The notes under the pieces: model-generated
Told to the model about the DNA's origin: nothing
What the model saw: the letters and a program-made list of their open reading frames with translations, nothing else
Database searches by the model: none
Shown: one piece after another, positions 17,877 through 26,140 of the stretch
Numbering within the stretch: position 1 is the stretch's first letter
Layout of the letters: the number at the start of each line of letters is the position of its first letter
Assembly (NCBI GenBank): GCA_029974015.1
Contig: JARKUF010000001.1
Span: 1 to 60,016, forward strand
Length of the DNA: 60,016 bases
Direction: 5' to 3'
From: Spirochaetota bacterium
GTDB lineage: Bacteria > Spirochaetota > UBA4802 > JAGODF01
Position numbers and translations under genes: made by a program

Positions 17877-19340
17877 ATGAATGTGAAATTAATAATACTG
17901 ACGACGGCCCTGGGGCTTTCTCTCTGCGCAGCGCTCCCCGTTACGGCCGAAGAAATCAGCCCTGCCGCTATGAATCAGCGGGGAGTCGACTACGGCAAGC
18001 AGAAGAAGTTCGACCTGGCCGTGGAGGAATTTGACAGGGCCATAAACAGCTACAACAAAAAATCGGCGAAGGTGTTCCACAACAAGGGATGGGTGTTGGA
18101 ACTGAGCGAAAAGTACCCCGAGGCCATCGCCAACTATGCGGAAGCCGCGCGCCGCAATCCCATGCAGATAACGTCCCAGGAAAGGCTGGGGTATCTCTAT
18201 TACAAAGTCGGAAAGTTTGACATGGCCGTGACCGTCGGCGAATATGTACTGAAAGTTGATCCGGACAACCAGAACGTGATCAAGTGGCTCCCCGACGCGT
18301 ACACCCAGAACCTCAAGAACCGACGGCAGGATGTCGCAAAGGCGGAAGAACCCCGCATAATTCCCAGGCAGGAGGAGCAGCCGAAAGAGGAGAAGAAGAA
18401 GGAAGAGGACAAGAAACATACGATTTTTCTCGCCACCCTGGACTGGGGCCTCCGATTTCCCTACTATTTCAAGGGCGATAACGACGGTTTTGAGTACGCC
18501 GCCGATCGGGGCCTCGGGCCCAACATACCCTACCGGCTCTATCTGAATTTTTCACCCGTGCCGATGTTCGAATTTGACTTTCAGGCGGGGAACCCTTACC
18601 TTGGGGCGCTTGCTCCGAATCTCGTAAACTTCTCCGAGACTTTCCAATGTATGTACCATCTCGGGTCGTACTACCTCGGCCTGGGAGTCATGGTCTATCA
18701 CTATGATGACGATTTTAATTTCGGTGAAAGGAAGAAGCTCTACGACTATAAAGGAGGGCTCATCTTCGGGGCAAACCGAGACAATTTCACCATGCGGTTT
18801 CTTTTCTACCCCCGGGAGCTTCCCCATGACGGTAAACAGTCCACAGGAAAGACCCTCGACGTCGATTACATCGGATACGAGTTCACCTATTCTTTCGACA
18901 AGTTCCTGACCTTCCACTTGAACCTGTCGCTGAACGATTACTACTTTTTCGACCATGACGCGGGCTATTCCAACTATTGGGGAATTTACAGGATCGGTAT
19001 GGGCCTCACCCTCACCCATTACGACAGCGCCTCTGATAGGAAGCTTTTCGCCATAACCTTCGATTTCAACCTGAACATCTACCTGATGAACCTCGACAAC
19101 GACAGTCCGTACCGTTTTTTCAACGGCCAGGGGTGGATAGGGGCCGATGCCGATAGCTGGTTTTCCGGTAACCCCTTCTCCGGCTTTTACGGTACCGGCC
19201 ATGTGTTCTCCTTCCGGTTCGAGGAGTGGCCCCTGGAGAACGTTTTTCTTTATCAAAAGATCATCTTCGAGCTTGTTGACGCAAAAACTGACCACAACGA
19301 CCTCTGTTTCCTTTTTGGAGCGGGGGTGACGTTCAAATGA
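17877..19340 (+). CDS. Exported protein: TPR region followed by a predicted outer-membrane beta-barrel
   Basis: The 487-residue precursor has a signal peptide (NVKLIILTTALGLSLCA...TAEE), TPR-like helices at ~30-140, a Lys/Glu-rich linker (QEEQPKEEKKKEEDKK) near 160, then about 310 residues of alternating, aromatic-rich strands (LYLNFSPVPMFEFDFQ, FTMRFLFYPREL) ending in LFGAGVTFK. This pattern is typical of an outer-membrane beta-barrel. The periplasmic TPR part may recruit a partner to the pore. The ATG at 17877 is chosen; a TTG at 17862 in frame is possible. The barrel is inferred from composition only. Confidence 0.8.
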   Translation: MNVKLIILTTALGLSLCAALPVTAEEISPAAMNQRGVDYGKQKKFDLAVEEFDRAINSYNKKSAKVFHNKGWVLELSEKYPEAIANYAEAARRNPMQITSQERLGYLYYKVGKFDMAVTVGEYVLKVDPDNQNVIKWLPDAYTQNLKNRRQDVAKAEEPRIIPRQEEQPKEEKKKEEDKKHTIFLATLDWGLRFPYYFKGDNDGFEYAADRGLGPNIPYRLYLNFSPVPMFEFDFQAGNPYLGALAPNLVNFSETFQCMYHLGSYYLGLGVMVYHYDDDFNFGERKKLYDYKGGLIFGANRDNFTMRFLFYPRELPHDGKQSTGKTLDVDYIGYEFTYSFDKFLTFHLNLSLNDYYFFDHDAGYSNYWGIYRIGMGLTLTHYDSASDRKLFAITFDFNLNIYLMNLDNDSPYRFFNGQGWIGADADSWFSGNPFSGFYGTGHVFSFRFEEWPLENVFLYQKIIFELVDAKTDHNDLCFLFGAGVTFK

Positions 19341-19347
19341 TACTGTC

Positions 19348-19367
19348 GGCGGCGGTTCCCCGCCGCC
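19348..19367. terminator. Perfect 8-bp GC stem-loop after the TPR/barrel gene
   Basis: GGCGGCGG-TTCC-CCGCCGCC follows the stop codon by a few bases and precedes the next ATG by 15. No T-run follows, so it may be a processing or stability stem between two co-transcribed genes rather than a terminator. Confidence 0.4.
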
Positions 19368-19382
19368 ATTTCCTGGATTGCC

Positions 19383-20165
19383 ATGAAAGAACTGTGTGAT
19401 TTTGCCGGGGAGATATCCCGCAATGCCGGAGGTTTGCTCCTGGCAGGCTTCCGCGACGCCGGAACCGTCGTGTCTTACAAAAGCAGGACCGACCTGGTGA
19501 CCAACCGGGACCGGGAGTCCGAGGCCTATCTTTTCGGAGAGGTGCGGAGGCGTTTTCCCGGCCATACGGTGGTCGCCGAGGAAGGAAGCCGCAGTGACGC
19601 AGGTACCGAGTTCACCTGGTACATTGATCCTCTGGACGCCACGAACAACTATGCCCACGGCATTCCGTTCTTCTGCGTGTCAATCGGCGTTTTCTCGAAT
19701 GCTTTAGGCAGGGTGGCGGCGGGGGTGGTGTACGATCCGGTCCATGACGAGCTTTTCAGCGCCTGGGAGGGAGGCGGGGCGTATCTTAACGGATCGCCCA
19801 TCCGCGTGAGCGCCACAGAGGACATCGGAATCTCAATGGTGGCTACTGGCTTTCCTTACGACAGGAAGGACCCGGAGAAGAACAACATAAGGCAGTTCGC
19901 CGCTATATCGCCCATGGTCCAGGGAGTGCGGCGCCTCGGGTCCGCCGCCCTGGACCTTTGCTATACCGCATGTGGCCGCATTGACGGCTACTGGGAGCCG
20001 GAGCTGAAACCCTGGGACATGGCCGCAGGGGTCGTCATAGTCCGTGAGGCCGGGGGCCTTGTCACCCGCTATGACGGCGGCCCCTTCCATCCTGAGCGCC
20101 CCGAGATACTCGCCACTAACGGGCATATTCACACGAGCATGATGAACGTACTTGCCCATTCATGA
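19383..20165 (+). CDS. Inositol monophosphatase (SuhB/CysQ) family phosphatase
   Basis: The 260-residue enzyme belongs to the Mg2+-dependent, Li+-sensitive phosphatases acting on inositol phosphates or PAP-like substrates. Metal-site motifs are VAEEGS, IDPLDATNNYAHG and KPWDMAAGVVIVREAGG. The usual DPxDGT reads DPLDAT: the acidic ligands and Thr are kept and only the Gly is replaced by Ala. The exact substrate cannot be told. An intrinsic terminator for this transcript lies inside the end of the convergent gene at 20176. Confidence 0.88.
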   Translation: MKELCDFAGEISRNAGGLLLAGFRDAGTVVSYKSRTDLVTNRDRESEAYLFGEVRRRFPGHTVVAEEGSRSDAGTEFTWYIDPLDATNNYAHGIPFFCVSIGVFSNALGRVAAGVVYDPVHDELFSAWEGGGAYLNGSPIRVSATEDIGISMVATGFPYDRKDPEKNNIRQFAAISPMVQGVRRLGSAALDLCYTACGRIDGYWEPELKPWDMAAGVVIVREAGGLVTRYDGGPFHPERPEILATNGHIHTSMMNVLAHS

Positions 20166-20175
20166 TTGCTGAATG

Positions 20176-20580
20176 TTATTCCGCTCCGGTTTCGGGGCGG
20201 GTTTTTTTGGGTTTCCGGTAGTATTTCAGAAGTTTATTGTACACTTCGAGGAACGCAGAAACCTTTTCAGCGTCGCCGCGAAGGGTGAGCGAACCGTCGC
20301 CTATCGCCTTCATCAATGCCTTGCGGCTCATTGAGCTCATGCGGCGATATCCCGTTGGCGCGTCTTTCCAGACAAGGGCGAAATCGGCTTCCCGGACTTT
20401 TCCCCTATCTGTTGTTATAGAACCTCCGGCGAATTCATATCTGCGGCCCCTTTTCCCGTCCGCCGTCGTAATCCGCATCGAAAAATCTCGGGCAGCAAGA
20501 GCATCCCTGAAGGACTTGTGTCTCCAGGCTGTGTAACGCAAAAGCAGGTAAAATCCGTAGAGAAGAAGAGAAAATCTCAT
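20176..20580 (-). CDS. Small SCP2-like lipid-binding protein (probable)
   Basis: The ATG at 20580 follows an AAGGAAGGA site and gives 134 residues; the longer frame to 20712 is not preferred. After a hydrophobic N-terminal helix (FSLLLYGFYLLLRY) that may anchor it in the membrane, the sequence resembles an SCP2 sterol-carrier fold, ending with ALMKAIGDGSLTLRGDAEKV, a pattern similar to the terminal signature of that family. It follows a second, clearer SCP2-like gene at 20663 on the same strand, so the two are probably related. A hydrophobic ligand is inferred; its identity is unknown. Confidence 0.7.
   Translation of the reverse strand: MRFSLLLYGFYLLLRYTAWRHKSFRDALAARDFSMRITTADGKRGRRYEFAGGSITTDRGKVREADFALVWKDAPTGYRRMSSMSRKALMKAIGDGSLTLRGDAEKVSAFLEVYNKLLKYYRKPKKTRPETGAE
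20181..20208 (+). terminator. Rho-independent terminator for the IMPase-family gene
   Basis: CCGCTCC (20181-20187) pairs with GGGGCGG (20194-20200) through seven bases including one G-U, followed by seven T. It overlaps the last codons of the convergent minus-strand gene. Confidence 0.65.
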
Positions 20581-20607
20581 TGTGCAATCCTTCCTTGAAA
20601 TAGTAGT

Positions 20608-20631
20608 CCCCCGCCGAACGCGGCGGGGGAA
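20608..20631. other. GC-rich inverted repeat between the two SCP2-like genes
   Basis: TCCCCCGCC, a six-base loop and GGCGGGGGA form a 9-bp stem in the 82-bp gap. There is no T-run, so an attenuator or mRNA-stability stem is more likely than a terminator. Confidence 0.4.
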
Positions 20632-20662
20632 CCGAAATAGGGGGTTTTTTGATGCGTCGGAC

Positions 20663-21226
20663 CTATGTGAATAAAGGCTGTGTCGCCATAGCAAAGGCCA
20701 TGTCGCCTTCAATCTTCATTGCCCCTGACATAAAAAGGTTTACGGGATTCGTTTCCTTCCTCACCAGGGAGATAGAATCGGAGGTTTTCATTTTGAAAAC
20801 TGCCTTAGGTTCCGCGGCATTGTTGAGGACCGTTTCGATTACCATGATAGACCCGTCGTCGTTCTGGAGTTCGGCGGTGAAACTCCCCTTCAGAGTCTTC
20901 AGGGTATTGTATTTTTGTCTGTTAAGATCGCTCTGTATTCCAAGGAGCATGTCCAGGCTCCGGGTCGCGATCATTTTTTCCAGGCTTTCCTTCGCGATTT
21001 TGATCCTCACCAGAGGGGCGTCGATATCTCCATCACGGATGTTGAAGTCGGAGCCGTCCTTCACCAGATAGCTGTATTTGTCTCCGGATACGTCCACCAC
21101 GAGGGAAAACTCTGTGCCTTTGAGTTCCGCGGCCGCGCCTGAGGCTTGTATCGCCTCCTTTGCGATGTTAGGGCTCAACTCCATCAAGAGTTCACGAATG
21201 GTTGTGTTGGCCGGTATTTCCTGCAT
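20663..21226 (-). CDS. SCP2 sterol-binding domain protein
   Basis: The 187-residue product has the layout of an SCP2 sterol-carrier domain: beta-strand rich central part (FSLVVDVSGDKYSYLV), then the family's C-terminal signature in NLFMSGAMKIEGDMAFAM. The first ~30 residues look like a helical lead-in. There is no signal peptide. Start at 21226 has a canonical AGGAGGA site. Such proteins bind fatty-acyl or sterol-like ligands, and which one cannot be told. It lies in a minus-strand group with a second SCP2-like gene and a START-domain gene; a dispersed hairpin element separates it from the latter. Confidence 0.85.
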   Translation of the reverse strand: MQEIPANTTIRELLMELSPNIAKEAIQASGAAAELKGTEFSLVVDVSGDKYSYLVKDGSDFNIRDGDIDAPLVRIKIAKESLEKMIATRSLDMLLGIQSDLNRQKYNTLKTLKGSFTAELQNDDGSIMVIETVLNNAAEPKAVFKMKTSDSISLVRKETNPVNLFMSGAMKIEGDMAFAMATQPLFT

Positions 21227-21253
21227 TTTGTCCTCCTAAGCTGGCATTTTTTA

Positions 21254-21374
21254 TATGCAACCTCTAATAATTAGGTTTTTCCGGCCGCCGTAGGCGGGCG
21301 GAAAAACCTAATTACTGAGTTTGTCAGCAGTTTCATTTTATGCTAAACAAAAAATGTTAATTTTTTGGGGTTCA
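21254..21374 (+). repeat. Dispersed hairpin element, copy 7
   Basis: TGCAACCTCTAATAATTAGG, a stem built on TTTTTCCGGCCGCC/GGCGGGCGGAAAAA and an arm beginning CTGAGTTTGTCAGC lead to an end at GGGGTTCA. The last bases supply the TGA stop of the convergent-side START-domain gene at 21372. Confidence 0.85.
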
Positions 21375-22421
21375 CTTATATTCGTTTTTAAGTGAGCCCT
21401 TAATTTTTTCCATGACGGTGTCGTATACGCAGGATTCACCGGGTTTAGGCCCGTCGATGAGGCGGTTGATGAGGGCCTGGTCCCCAGTAATGGCCGGGTC
21501 GGACTTTCCGTCTTTCGTGGCGGTTTTCATAATGAGATCTAAAGCTCCCCGGGCGGCCTCGGCAAGCCGTGGCCGCGACCCCTGGGAGAGAAAAACAATT
21601 TCTGTGAGGCGCCCAGCATCGCCCGTGAGGAACTCGTCAATTACTATATCGTAGCGGAGAAGCTTATCTATTGAAAGATGGTCCCGATAATACTCCTTCA
21701 TTCGGGCTTTGATAACATTCCTCACTTTTTCGCGGTTTCCTAGAACATTTTCAAAGAGGGCGCGGTCACTTGATTTAGCCGCAGCGGTTTTGTAACTTTC
21801 CATTCGTACCATGGAGGTTTTCAGGTTTCGTACTGTGTCGAAAAGGAGCCTTTTACTGAAAAGGTTCGTTACGAAAGCCGGAATGATGCCTCCCGGATTG
21901 GCGCGATAGCTGAAAACGACGCCGGTCTTTTCACGGGTGATGAATTCAAAACGGTACGAGCCGGAAAATTCCGGCATACGGACAACCCCCGGCGGTACGG
22001 GTACTGTCGTGTTTTTAATCTGCGAGAGTTTTACCAGGCCCCGGGCTTTCGTGAGATCGTAGACAGTGTCTGCTTTCACCACAAGATCGCGGTCGTTTAC
22101 CATTGGGAAATCCATAAGGATATGGACAATCATATTGTTTTCATCAAACTTTTGGATTATTTCACCCTTTTTACAGTAGGCCATCCATTTGTGAAAATTC
22201 GGGACATCACGAATGACCTGGGCGACGACTTCTAATTTTGCGTCGACAATGGCAATGGCCTTGAATTCGTGGATACTGCTTTCCCCGGATATCCGCGAAT
22301 AGGCGGTGATGCCTTCACCGGTTTTAGAAACTTTCCATTGCTGCGCGGGCGCGGGGGCGGAATGGGCAAGGACGATTAAGGCTGTGCATACAATAAAAAA
22401 AACCATAGACAGTCGTCTCAT
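21372..22421 (-). CDS. Exported START-domain lipid-binding protein
   Basis: The 349-residue precursor starts at the ATG at 22421 with a GAGAGG site; the frame could extend upstream but without support. A signal peptide (MRRLSMVFFIVCTALIVLAHSA) is followed by a START/SRPBCC-like region, residues ~30-220: WKVSKTGEGITAYSR, FHKWMAYCKKGE, MVNDRDLVVKAD and VFSYRANPGG are typical of the PCTP/StAR type. The last ~130 residues are a helical extension of unknown role. START proteins bind lipids in a deep pocket, so a periplasmic lipid carrier or sensor is plausible. It lies beside a membrane-bound AraC regulator. Confidence 0.8.
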   Translation of the reverse strand: MRRLSMVFFIVCTALIVLAHSAPAPAQQWKVSKTGEGITAYSRISGESSIHEFKAIAIVDAKLEVVAQVIRDVPNFHKWMAYCKKGEIIQKFDENNMIVHILMDFPMVNDRDLVVKADTVYDLTKARGLVKLSQIKNTTVPVPPGVVRMPEFSGSYRFEFITREKTGVVFSYRANPGGIIPAFVTNLFSKRLLFDTVRNLKTSMVRMESYKTAAAKSSDRALFENVLGNREKVRNVIKARMKEYYRDHLSIDKLLRYDIVIDEFLTGDAGRLTEIVFLSQGSRPRLAEAARGALDLIMKTATKDGKSDPAITGDQALINRLIDGPKPGESCVYDTVMEKIKGSLKNEYK

Positions 22422-22545
22422 GATGTTGCACCTCTCTGGGGAATTAGATGATGGATTATGCTTTTTGGGTAAAGATACATGAATCTGCGTGAAGTGTCGT
22501 TCGCAGTTATAATTCGGAACGAAAAAACAACGAAATTCGGAATTA

Positions 22546-23670
22546 TCAACTCGCCGGGAGTCGTTCAATCCCGAGTTTCCGTGCTTCCTCTCTGTACTCG
22601 GTGGGGGTTTTCCCCGTGAATTCTTTGAAGGCTACATTGAAGGAAGTCTTCGATCCGAATCCCACATGAAATCCGATGGCGAGTATATTTCCCCCCTGGT
22701 CTTCTATGAGGAGCTCTTTCGCCTCTTCAACGCGCAATCTGTTGATGTAGTTCCTGAAGTCGATGCGGAGTTTTTTATTTAGAAACCATGAGAGCTGATG
22801 GGGGGTGATGGAAAGACGTTTTGCCGTGGCGGCCATGCTGATGTCGAAGTTGCGGTAATATTTCTCGACGACCATGAGGTCTTTCAGGCGCTCTTTAAGG
22901 AGGACGATGTTTATTCCCCCCAGCATTTTTTTTCTGCGCATGGCCTGTTTCATCTCCCTTCCCAGGGTCAGAAAGAAATCCCTATACCGCACATGGGCAA
23001 GGATGAAAAGGGTATTGTTGAAGATTAGAAGGAGCGCACCGGTTGCGGCTGCGGCGATGTTTTTCGTCAGGAGGCCTACAAGGAGAATGATCGGGGTGAT
23101 AAGAAGCCCCGTGGTGATGAAGATAAGAGTGCGCACCTCGCGCATGATCGACGGGCTTTTCCTGACCGAAAGCTCTATGGCAAGTATCTGCGAAGTGTAG
23201 GCGATGATGTACGCGACGGCGCATGCCAGAAGGAGGTTAACTGCGATGCCGCCACCGGCAAGGATGAAGTTTTCCCTGAGGGCCCTGATGTAAGAGATAT
23301 CGGCCAAGATGAGGTAATATGCCGCTGCCAGGGTAGGAAAAACCGCTGGTGCGAGGTGCAGAAACCTGTTTCCTACAGATGGAACAATGAGAGAATTGTA
23401 GTAGAGATACGCCAGCGGGCCGGAGAGATACGCGGCCGCGACGAAGACGGTGAAGCCGGTAATGAAAAGCGCATCGGGCATGGCGGCGGTAAAATTTCCA
23501 AGGTAAAGCCCCAGAGACGCTTCAAGAAAGCTGATACACAGGAGGAGCAGAAACAGGTGGTAGTTGGAAGCTCCGGGGCGCTTCGCCACGACCTGTTCAA
23601 TCGCCTTAAAAAATGAAATGGCGGCGGATGCGAGAACCAGGTAACCGATAATGGTTGTAATAATTCCCAT
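22546..23670 (-). CDS. Membrane-bound AraC-family transcriptional regulator
   Basis: The 374-residue protein has about seven predicted membrane helices in residues ~1-230 (GIITTIIGYLVLASAAISFF, ALFITGFTVFVAAAYLSGP and others) and a C-terminal AraC DNA-binding domain with two helix-turn-helix motifs (ISMAATAKRLSITPHQLSWF and ILAIGFHVGFGSKTSFNVAF ending in FTGKTPTEYRE). It is probably an inner-membrane sensor that reads a hydrophobic or membrane signal. Its gene directly precedes the START-domain gene on the same strand. A dispersed hairpin element lies about 30 bp upstream of its start. Confidence 0.9.
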   Translation of the reverse strand: MGIITTIIGYLVLASAAISFFKAIEQVVAKRPGASNYHLFLLLLCISFLEASLGLYLGNFTAAMPDALFITGFTVFVAAAYLSGPLAYLYYNSLIVPSVGNRFLHLAPAVFPTLAAAYYLILADISYIRALRENFILAGGGIAVNLLLACAVAYIIAYTSQILAIELSVRKSPSIMREVRTLIFITTGLLITPIILLVGLLTKNIAAAATGALLLIFNNTLFILAHVRYRDFFLTLGREMKQAMRRKKMLGGINIVLLKERLKDLMVVEKYYRNFDISMAATAKRLSITPHQLSWFLNKKLRIDFRNYINRLRVEEAKELLIEDQGGNILAIGFHVGFGSKTSFNVAFKEFTGKTPTEYREEARKLGIERLPAS

Positions 23671-23966
23671 ATATCGTCACAGCATATCGTAATATTATAG
23701 GGAACCTCAAAAAATTAAATTTTAAGGTTCCCAATAAATGTAACTGCTGGGAAATCCAACACTTGGTTTTTTCCACACGCCGAAGGCGGGGGGAAAAACT
23801 AATTATTAGAGGTTTGCTATAAATAATCAATTATTTTTTATGAGGCCAAAGGGAATTACTAGGCCCAAGGACCTGTGCTGTGATGACGATTTCTTATTGA
23901 CAGGCGCCATTGAGTGAAATATACTCCAGTTAGGATGGCGGGAAAATTGAACGCATAAGGGCGGAT
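23671..23966. other. Intergenic region between AraC regulator and yjbQ
   Basis: This ~296-bp divergent region contains the inverted-orientation hairpin element (23699-23818) and otherwise AT-rich DNA with no clear promoter motif. Confidence 0.4.
23699..23818 (-). repeat. Dispersed hairpin element, copy 8 (inverted)
   Basis: It reads in the opposite direction to most copies: it begins GGGAACCTCAAAAAATT (second hairpin, TTTTAAGGTTCCC), then the arm, hairpin core CACGCCGAAGGCGGGG and ends TTATTAGAGGTTTGC. This shows both orientations occur. Confidence 0.85.
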
Positions 23967-24428
23967 ATGATGAAAACGCTGAGTGTCACTACGAGGGCCA
24001 ACCAGGAACTTGTGGACATCACTGGGGAAGTCCAGGGGGCAGTACGTGACCTTGGAATTGAAGATGGGGTTTGCTTTATCTACACCCCCCATACAACTGC
24101 GGCCATCACCATAAATGAGAACGCCGACCCCGATGTAAAGCGTGACATTCTGAAAGGACTGGACCACTTCCAGCTTGAAAAAGTTGATTTTGCCCACATG
24201 GAGGGGAATTCGCCGTCACATGTGAAATCTTCGCTTGTAGGATGCTCCCAGGCGGTCTTCGTGGAAGGGGGAAGGCTGCTCCTCGGGACCTGGCAGGGCA
24301 TCTACTTCTGCGAGTTCGACGGGCCCAGGACAAGGAAGGTCCTGGTGAAGGTCCTGGGGGGCGCTGAGCCCTGCAGGAAAAAAGCATTGCAAAGAAAAAC
24401 GGGCCGTGGTGGAGATAATCAATTGTAA
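23967..24428 (+). CDS. yjbQ: YjbQ/UPF0047 family protein (secondary thiamine-phosphate synthase-type)
   Basis: The 153-residue protein matches the YjbQ family over its length: HTTAAITINENADPDV, the HxxxxSSHVKSSLVG-type central motif (here EGNSPSHVKSSLVGCSQ) and LLLGTWQGIYFCEFDGPRTR at the C-terminus. Family members form trimers and have a weak thiamine-phosphate-synthase-like activity whose physiological meaning is unsettled. The ATG at 23967 is followed by a second ATG; both are possible. It stands alone before a LysM lipoprotein gene 50 bp downstream. A short basic tail follows the conserved end. Confidence 0.92.
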   Translation: MMKTLSVTTRANQELVDITGEVQGAVRDLGIEDGVCFIYTPHTTAAITINENADPDVKRDILKGLDHFQLEKVDFAHMEGNSPSHVKSSLVGCSQAVFVEGGRLLLGTWQGIYFCEFDGPRTRKVLVKVLGGAEPCRKKALQRKTGRGGDNQL

Positions 24429-24479
24429 AGATCGCCGCCGCGGTCTCCGAAAAAGATAGTACGGCCAGGAGGGCTTACC

Positions 24480-26087
24480 ATGAACACACGGACCAGATAC
24501 GCATCTTCGCTCTTTGGGATTTTGCTGCTGATGGCGGCGGCGATTTCCTGCAGGTTTAATGTGCCCATCCGGCAGATGATGGAGGCCAAAACCACAATCA
24601 GCCGGGCCGTTGAGGTGCGGGCGGAAAGGTATGCCCCGGCGGAACTTGAGAAAGCGCGTACCCTCCTGAAAGATAGCCATACCGAGGTTGCGGAAGGTTC
24701 GCTAATCGAGGCGGAAAACCTTGCGGTAAAATCCGCCGCTGAAGCCCAGAAGGCCATCGACGCTTCCCTCCCCCATCTGTCCGCAGACTCTCTTGAGGAT
24801 GCGAAAAAAATTTTCGCCGAGGCGGACCTTCTCTATGCGTCGAAACACTCGGGGATATCTTTTGCGAAGGCCGATGGGCTTCTAAAAGAAGCGGAGGCCC
24901 TGCACGCAGGAAAGGATTACTGGAATTCCCACCTGAAATCCGCTGAGGCCAAGGCAAACGCCGAGGACGCCAGGGCAAATTCCCAGAGGCACGTTCCGGC
25001 ACTCCGGGAGGAGATTAACTCGATTGGCCGAGAGGCCGATGAGCTCAAATCGAAGCGGGGTGCTGAATTTGCCTCAGGAGAAATCGCGTCTGTGAAAGGC
25101 AAGCTGGAACAGGCCAGGAGGAAGGCCGACGAGTCCAACCTTAAGGAGGCGACGCCCCTGGTCAACGAAGCTAAGGCCGTCCTGTTCACGGCCCGGGAGA
25201 ACACACTCAGGGGAATCTCCTTTGAAAAGCTCGCCGAGACGGAGGCAGCGCTGAAGCGCGTCCGGGAATCAAGCGTCAAAGGCCCTTTTGAAGGCGATAT
25301 ATCAAAGGCGTCGGACCTCGCCGCCGGGGCGAAGGCGCTTCATAATTCAAAGTCTTACGCCGATTCGGTGCGTAAATCCGATGAGGCCATGGCGCTCCTT
25401 AACACGGTTTCCGTTTCTATGACGAACCGGGAAAACGAACTTAAGGCCGAGGCCCTGGACAAGCTGGCAAAGGCCAAGGAAGGACTGGAAGAGGTGAACA
25501 AGTCCGACCTTCGGCTTCGCCACGAGGCGGACCTCGGGAAGGCGGCGGCCCATGTAGAAGCAGGAGGAAAACTCTACGAAGAAAAAGACTATAATGGATC
25601 GATTCTCCAGTCGGTTTCAGCTCTTGCAATCCTCGAAGGCGTTATGGGAAGCGGTGGAGTTACGGGTGAGGCTGGAGAGATTGGGAAAGCCGGAGAGACG
25701 AGTGAAACTGGAGGGATAGGAAAAGCCGGAGAGTCCGGAGCACGCACATTAAAGTACGGAGAGGAACCGGCGACCTATGTGGTGAAATACAACCCCAGGG
25801 ACCGCGACTGTCTCTGGAAGATTGCCATGTACACCTACCGAAACGCGCGCCTCTGGCCCCTGATCTACGCTGCAAACCGCGACAAGATCCGCGACCCGGA
25901 CCTCATTTTTCCAGGGCAGAACCTGGTGATACCGGTCATCCCCGTTCGACAGTCGAAAATCGTCGAGGAAGGGCCTGCCGGGGAAAGGAGCAAGCAATCC
26001 GCGGAGGAAGATAAAAAAAAGAGTACCCCGGCGCCGGAAACCAAAGGGGGAGGCAGTACCCCGGGAGCACCGACATCCTCCCGATAA
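24480..26087 (+). CDS. Lipoprotein with helical repeats and C-terminal LysM domain
   Basis: The 535-residue precursor carries a lipoprotein signal (LLLMAAAISC) and four or five Ala/Glu/Lys-rich helical repeats (~30-390, of the type AEKARTLLKDSHTEVAEGS...) that resemble DUF4398-like periplasmic coiled segments. A Gly/Glu/Lys-rich low-complexity linker (about 395-420, repeated GEAGEIGKAGET-like units) precedes a LysM domain (~425-480: YVVKYNPRDRDCLWKIA, PGQNLVIPV) that binds peptidoglycan. A Pro/Glu/Lys-rich tail follows. It may tether an envelope layer to the cell wall. It is upstream of an exported beta-propeller-like gene, with 53 bp between. Confidence 0.85.
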   Translation: MNTRTRYASSLFGILLLMAAAISCRFNVPIRQMMEAKTTISRAVEVRAERYAPAELEKARTLLKDSHTEVAEGSLIEAENLAVKSAAEAQKAIDASLPHLSADSLEDAKKIFAEADLLYASKHSGISFAKADGLLKEAEALHAGKDYWNSHLKSAEAKANAEDARANSQRHVPALREEINSIGREADELKSKRGAEFASGEIASVKGKLEQARRKADESNLKEATPLVNEAKAVLFTARENTLRGISFEKLAETEAALKRVRESSVKGPFEGDISKASDLAAGAKALHNSKSYADSVRKSDEAMALLNTVSVSMTNRENELKAEALDKLAKAKEGLEEVNKSDLRLRHEADLGKAAAHVEAGGKLYEEKDYNGSILQSVSALAILEGVMGSGGVTGEAGEIGKAGETSETGGIGKAGESGARTLKYGEEPATYVVKYNPRDRDCLWKIAMYTYRNARLWPLIYAANRDKIRDPDLIFPGQNLVIPVIPVRQSKIVEEGPAGERSKQSAEEDKKKSTPAPETKGGGSTPGAPTSSR

Positions 26088-26140
26088 TGGCATGTTGATA
26101 CTCCGGCTTTCATATGCGCAATGAATGAAGGTTATATTCG

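Noticed and set aside
18552..19658. Minus-strand frame of 368 codons across the TPR/barrel gene
   Set aside because: It lies opposite a clear exported protein and has Val/Gly-rich shadow composition without any domain.
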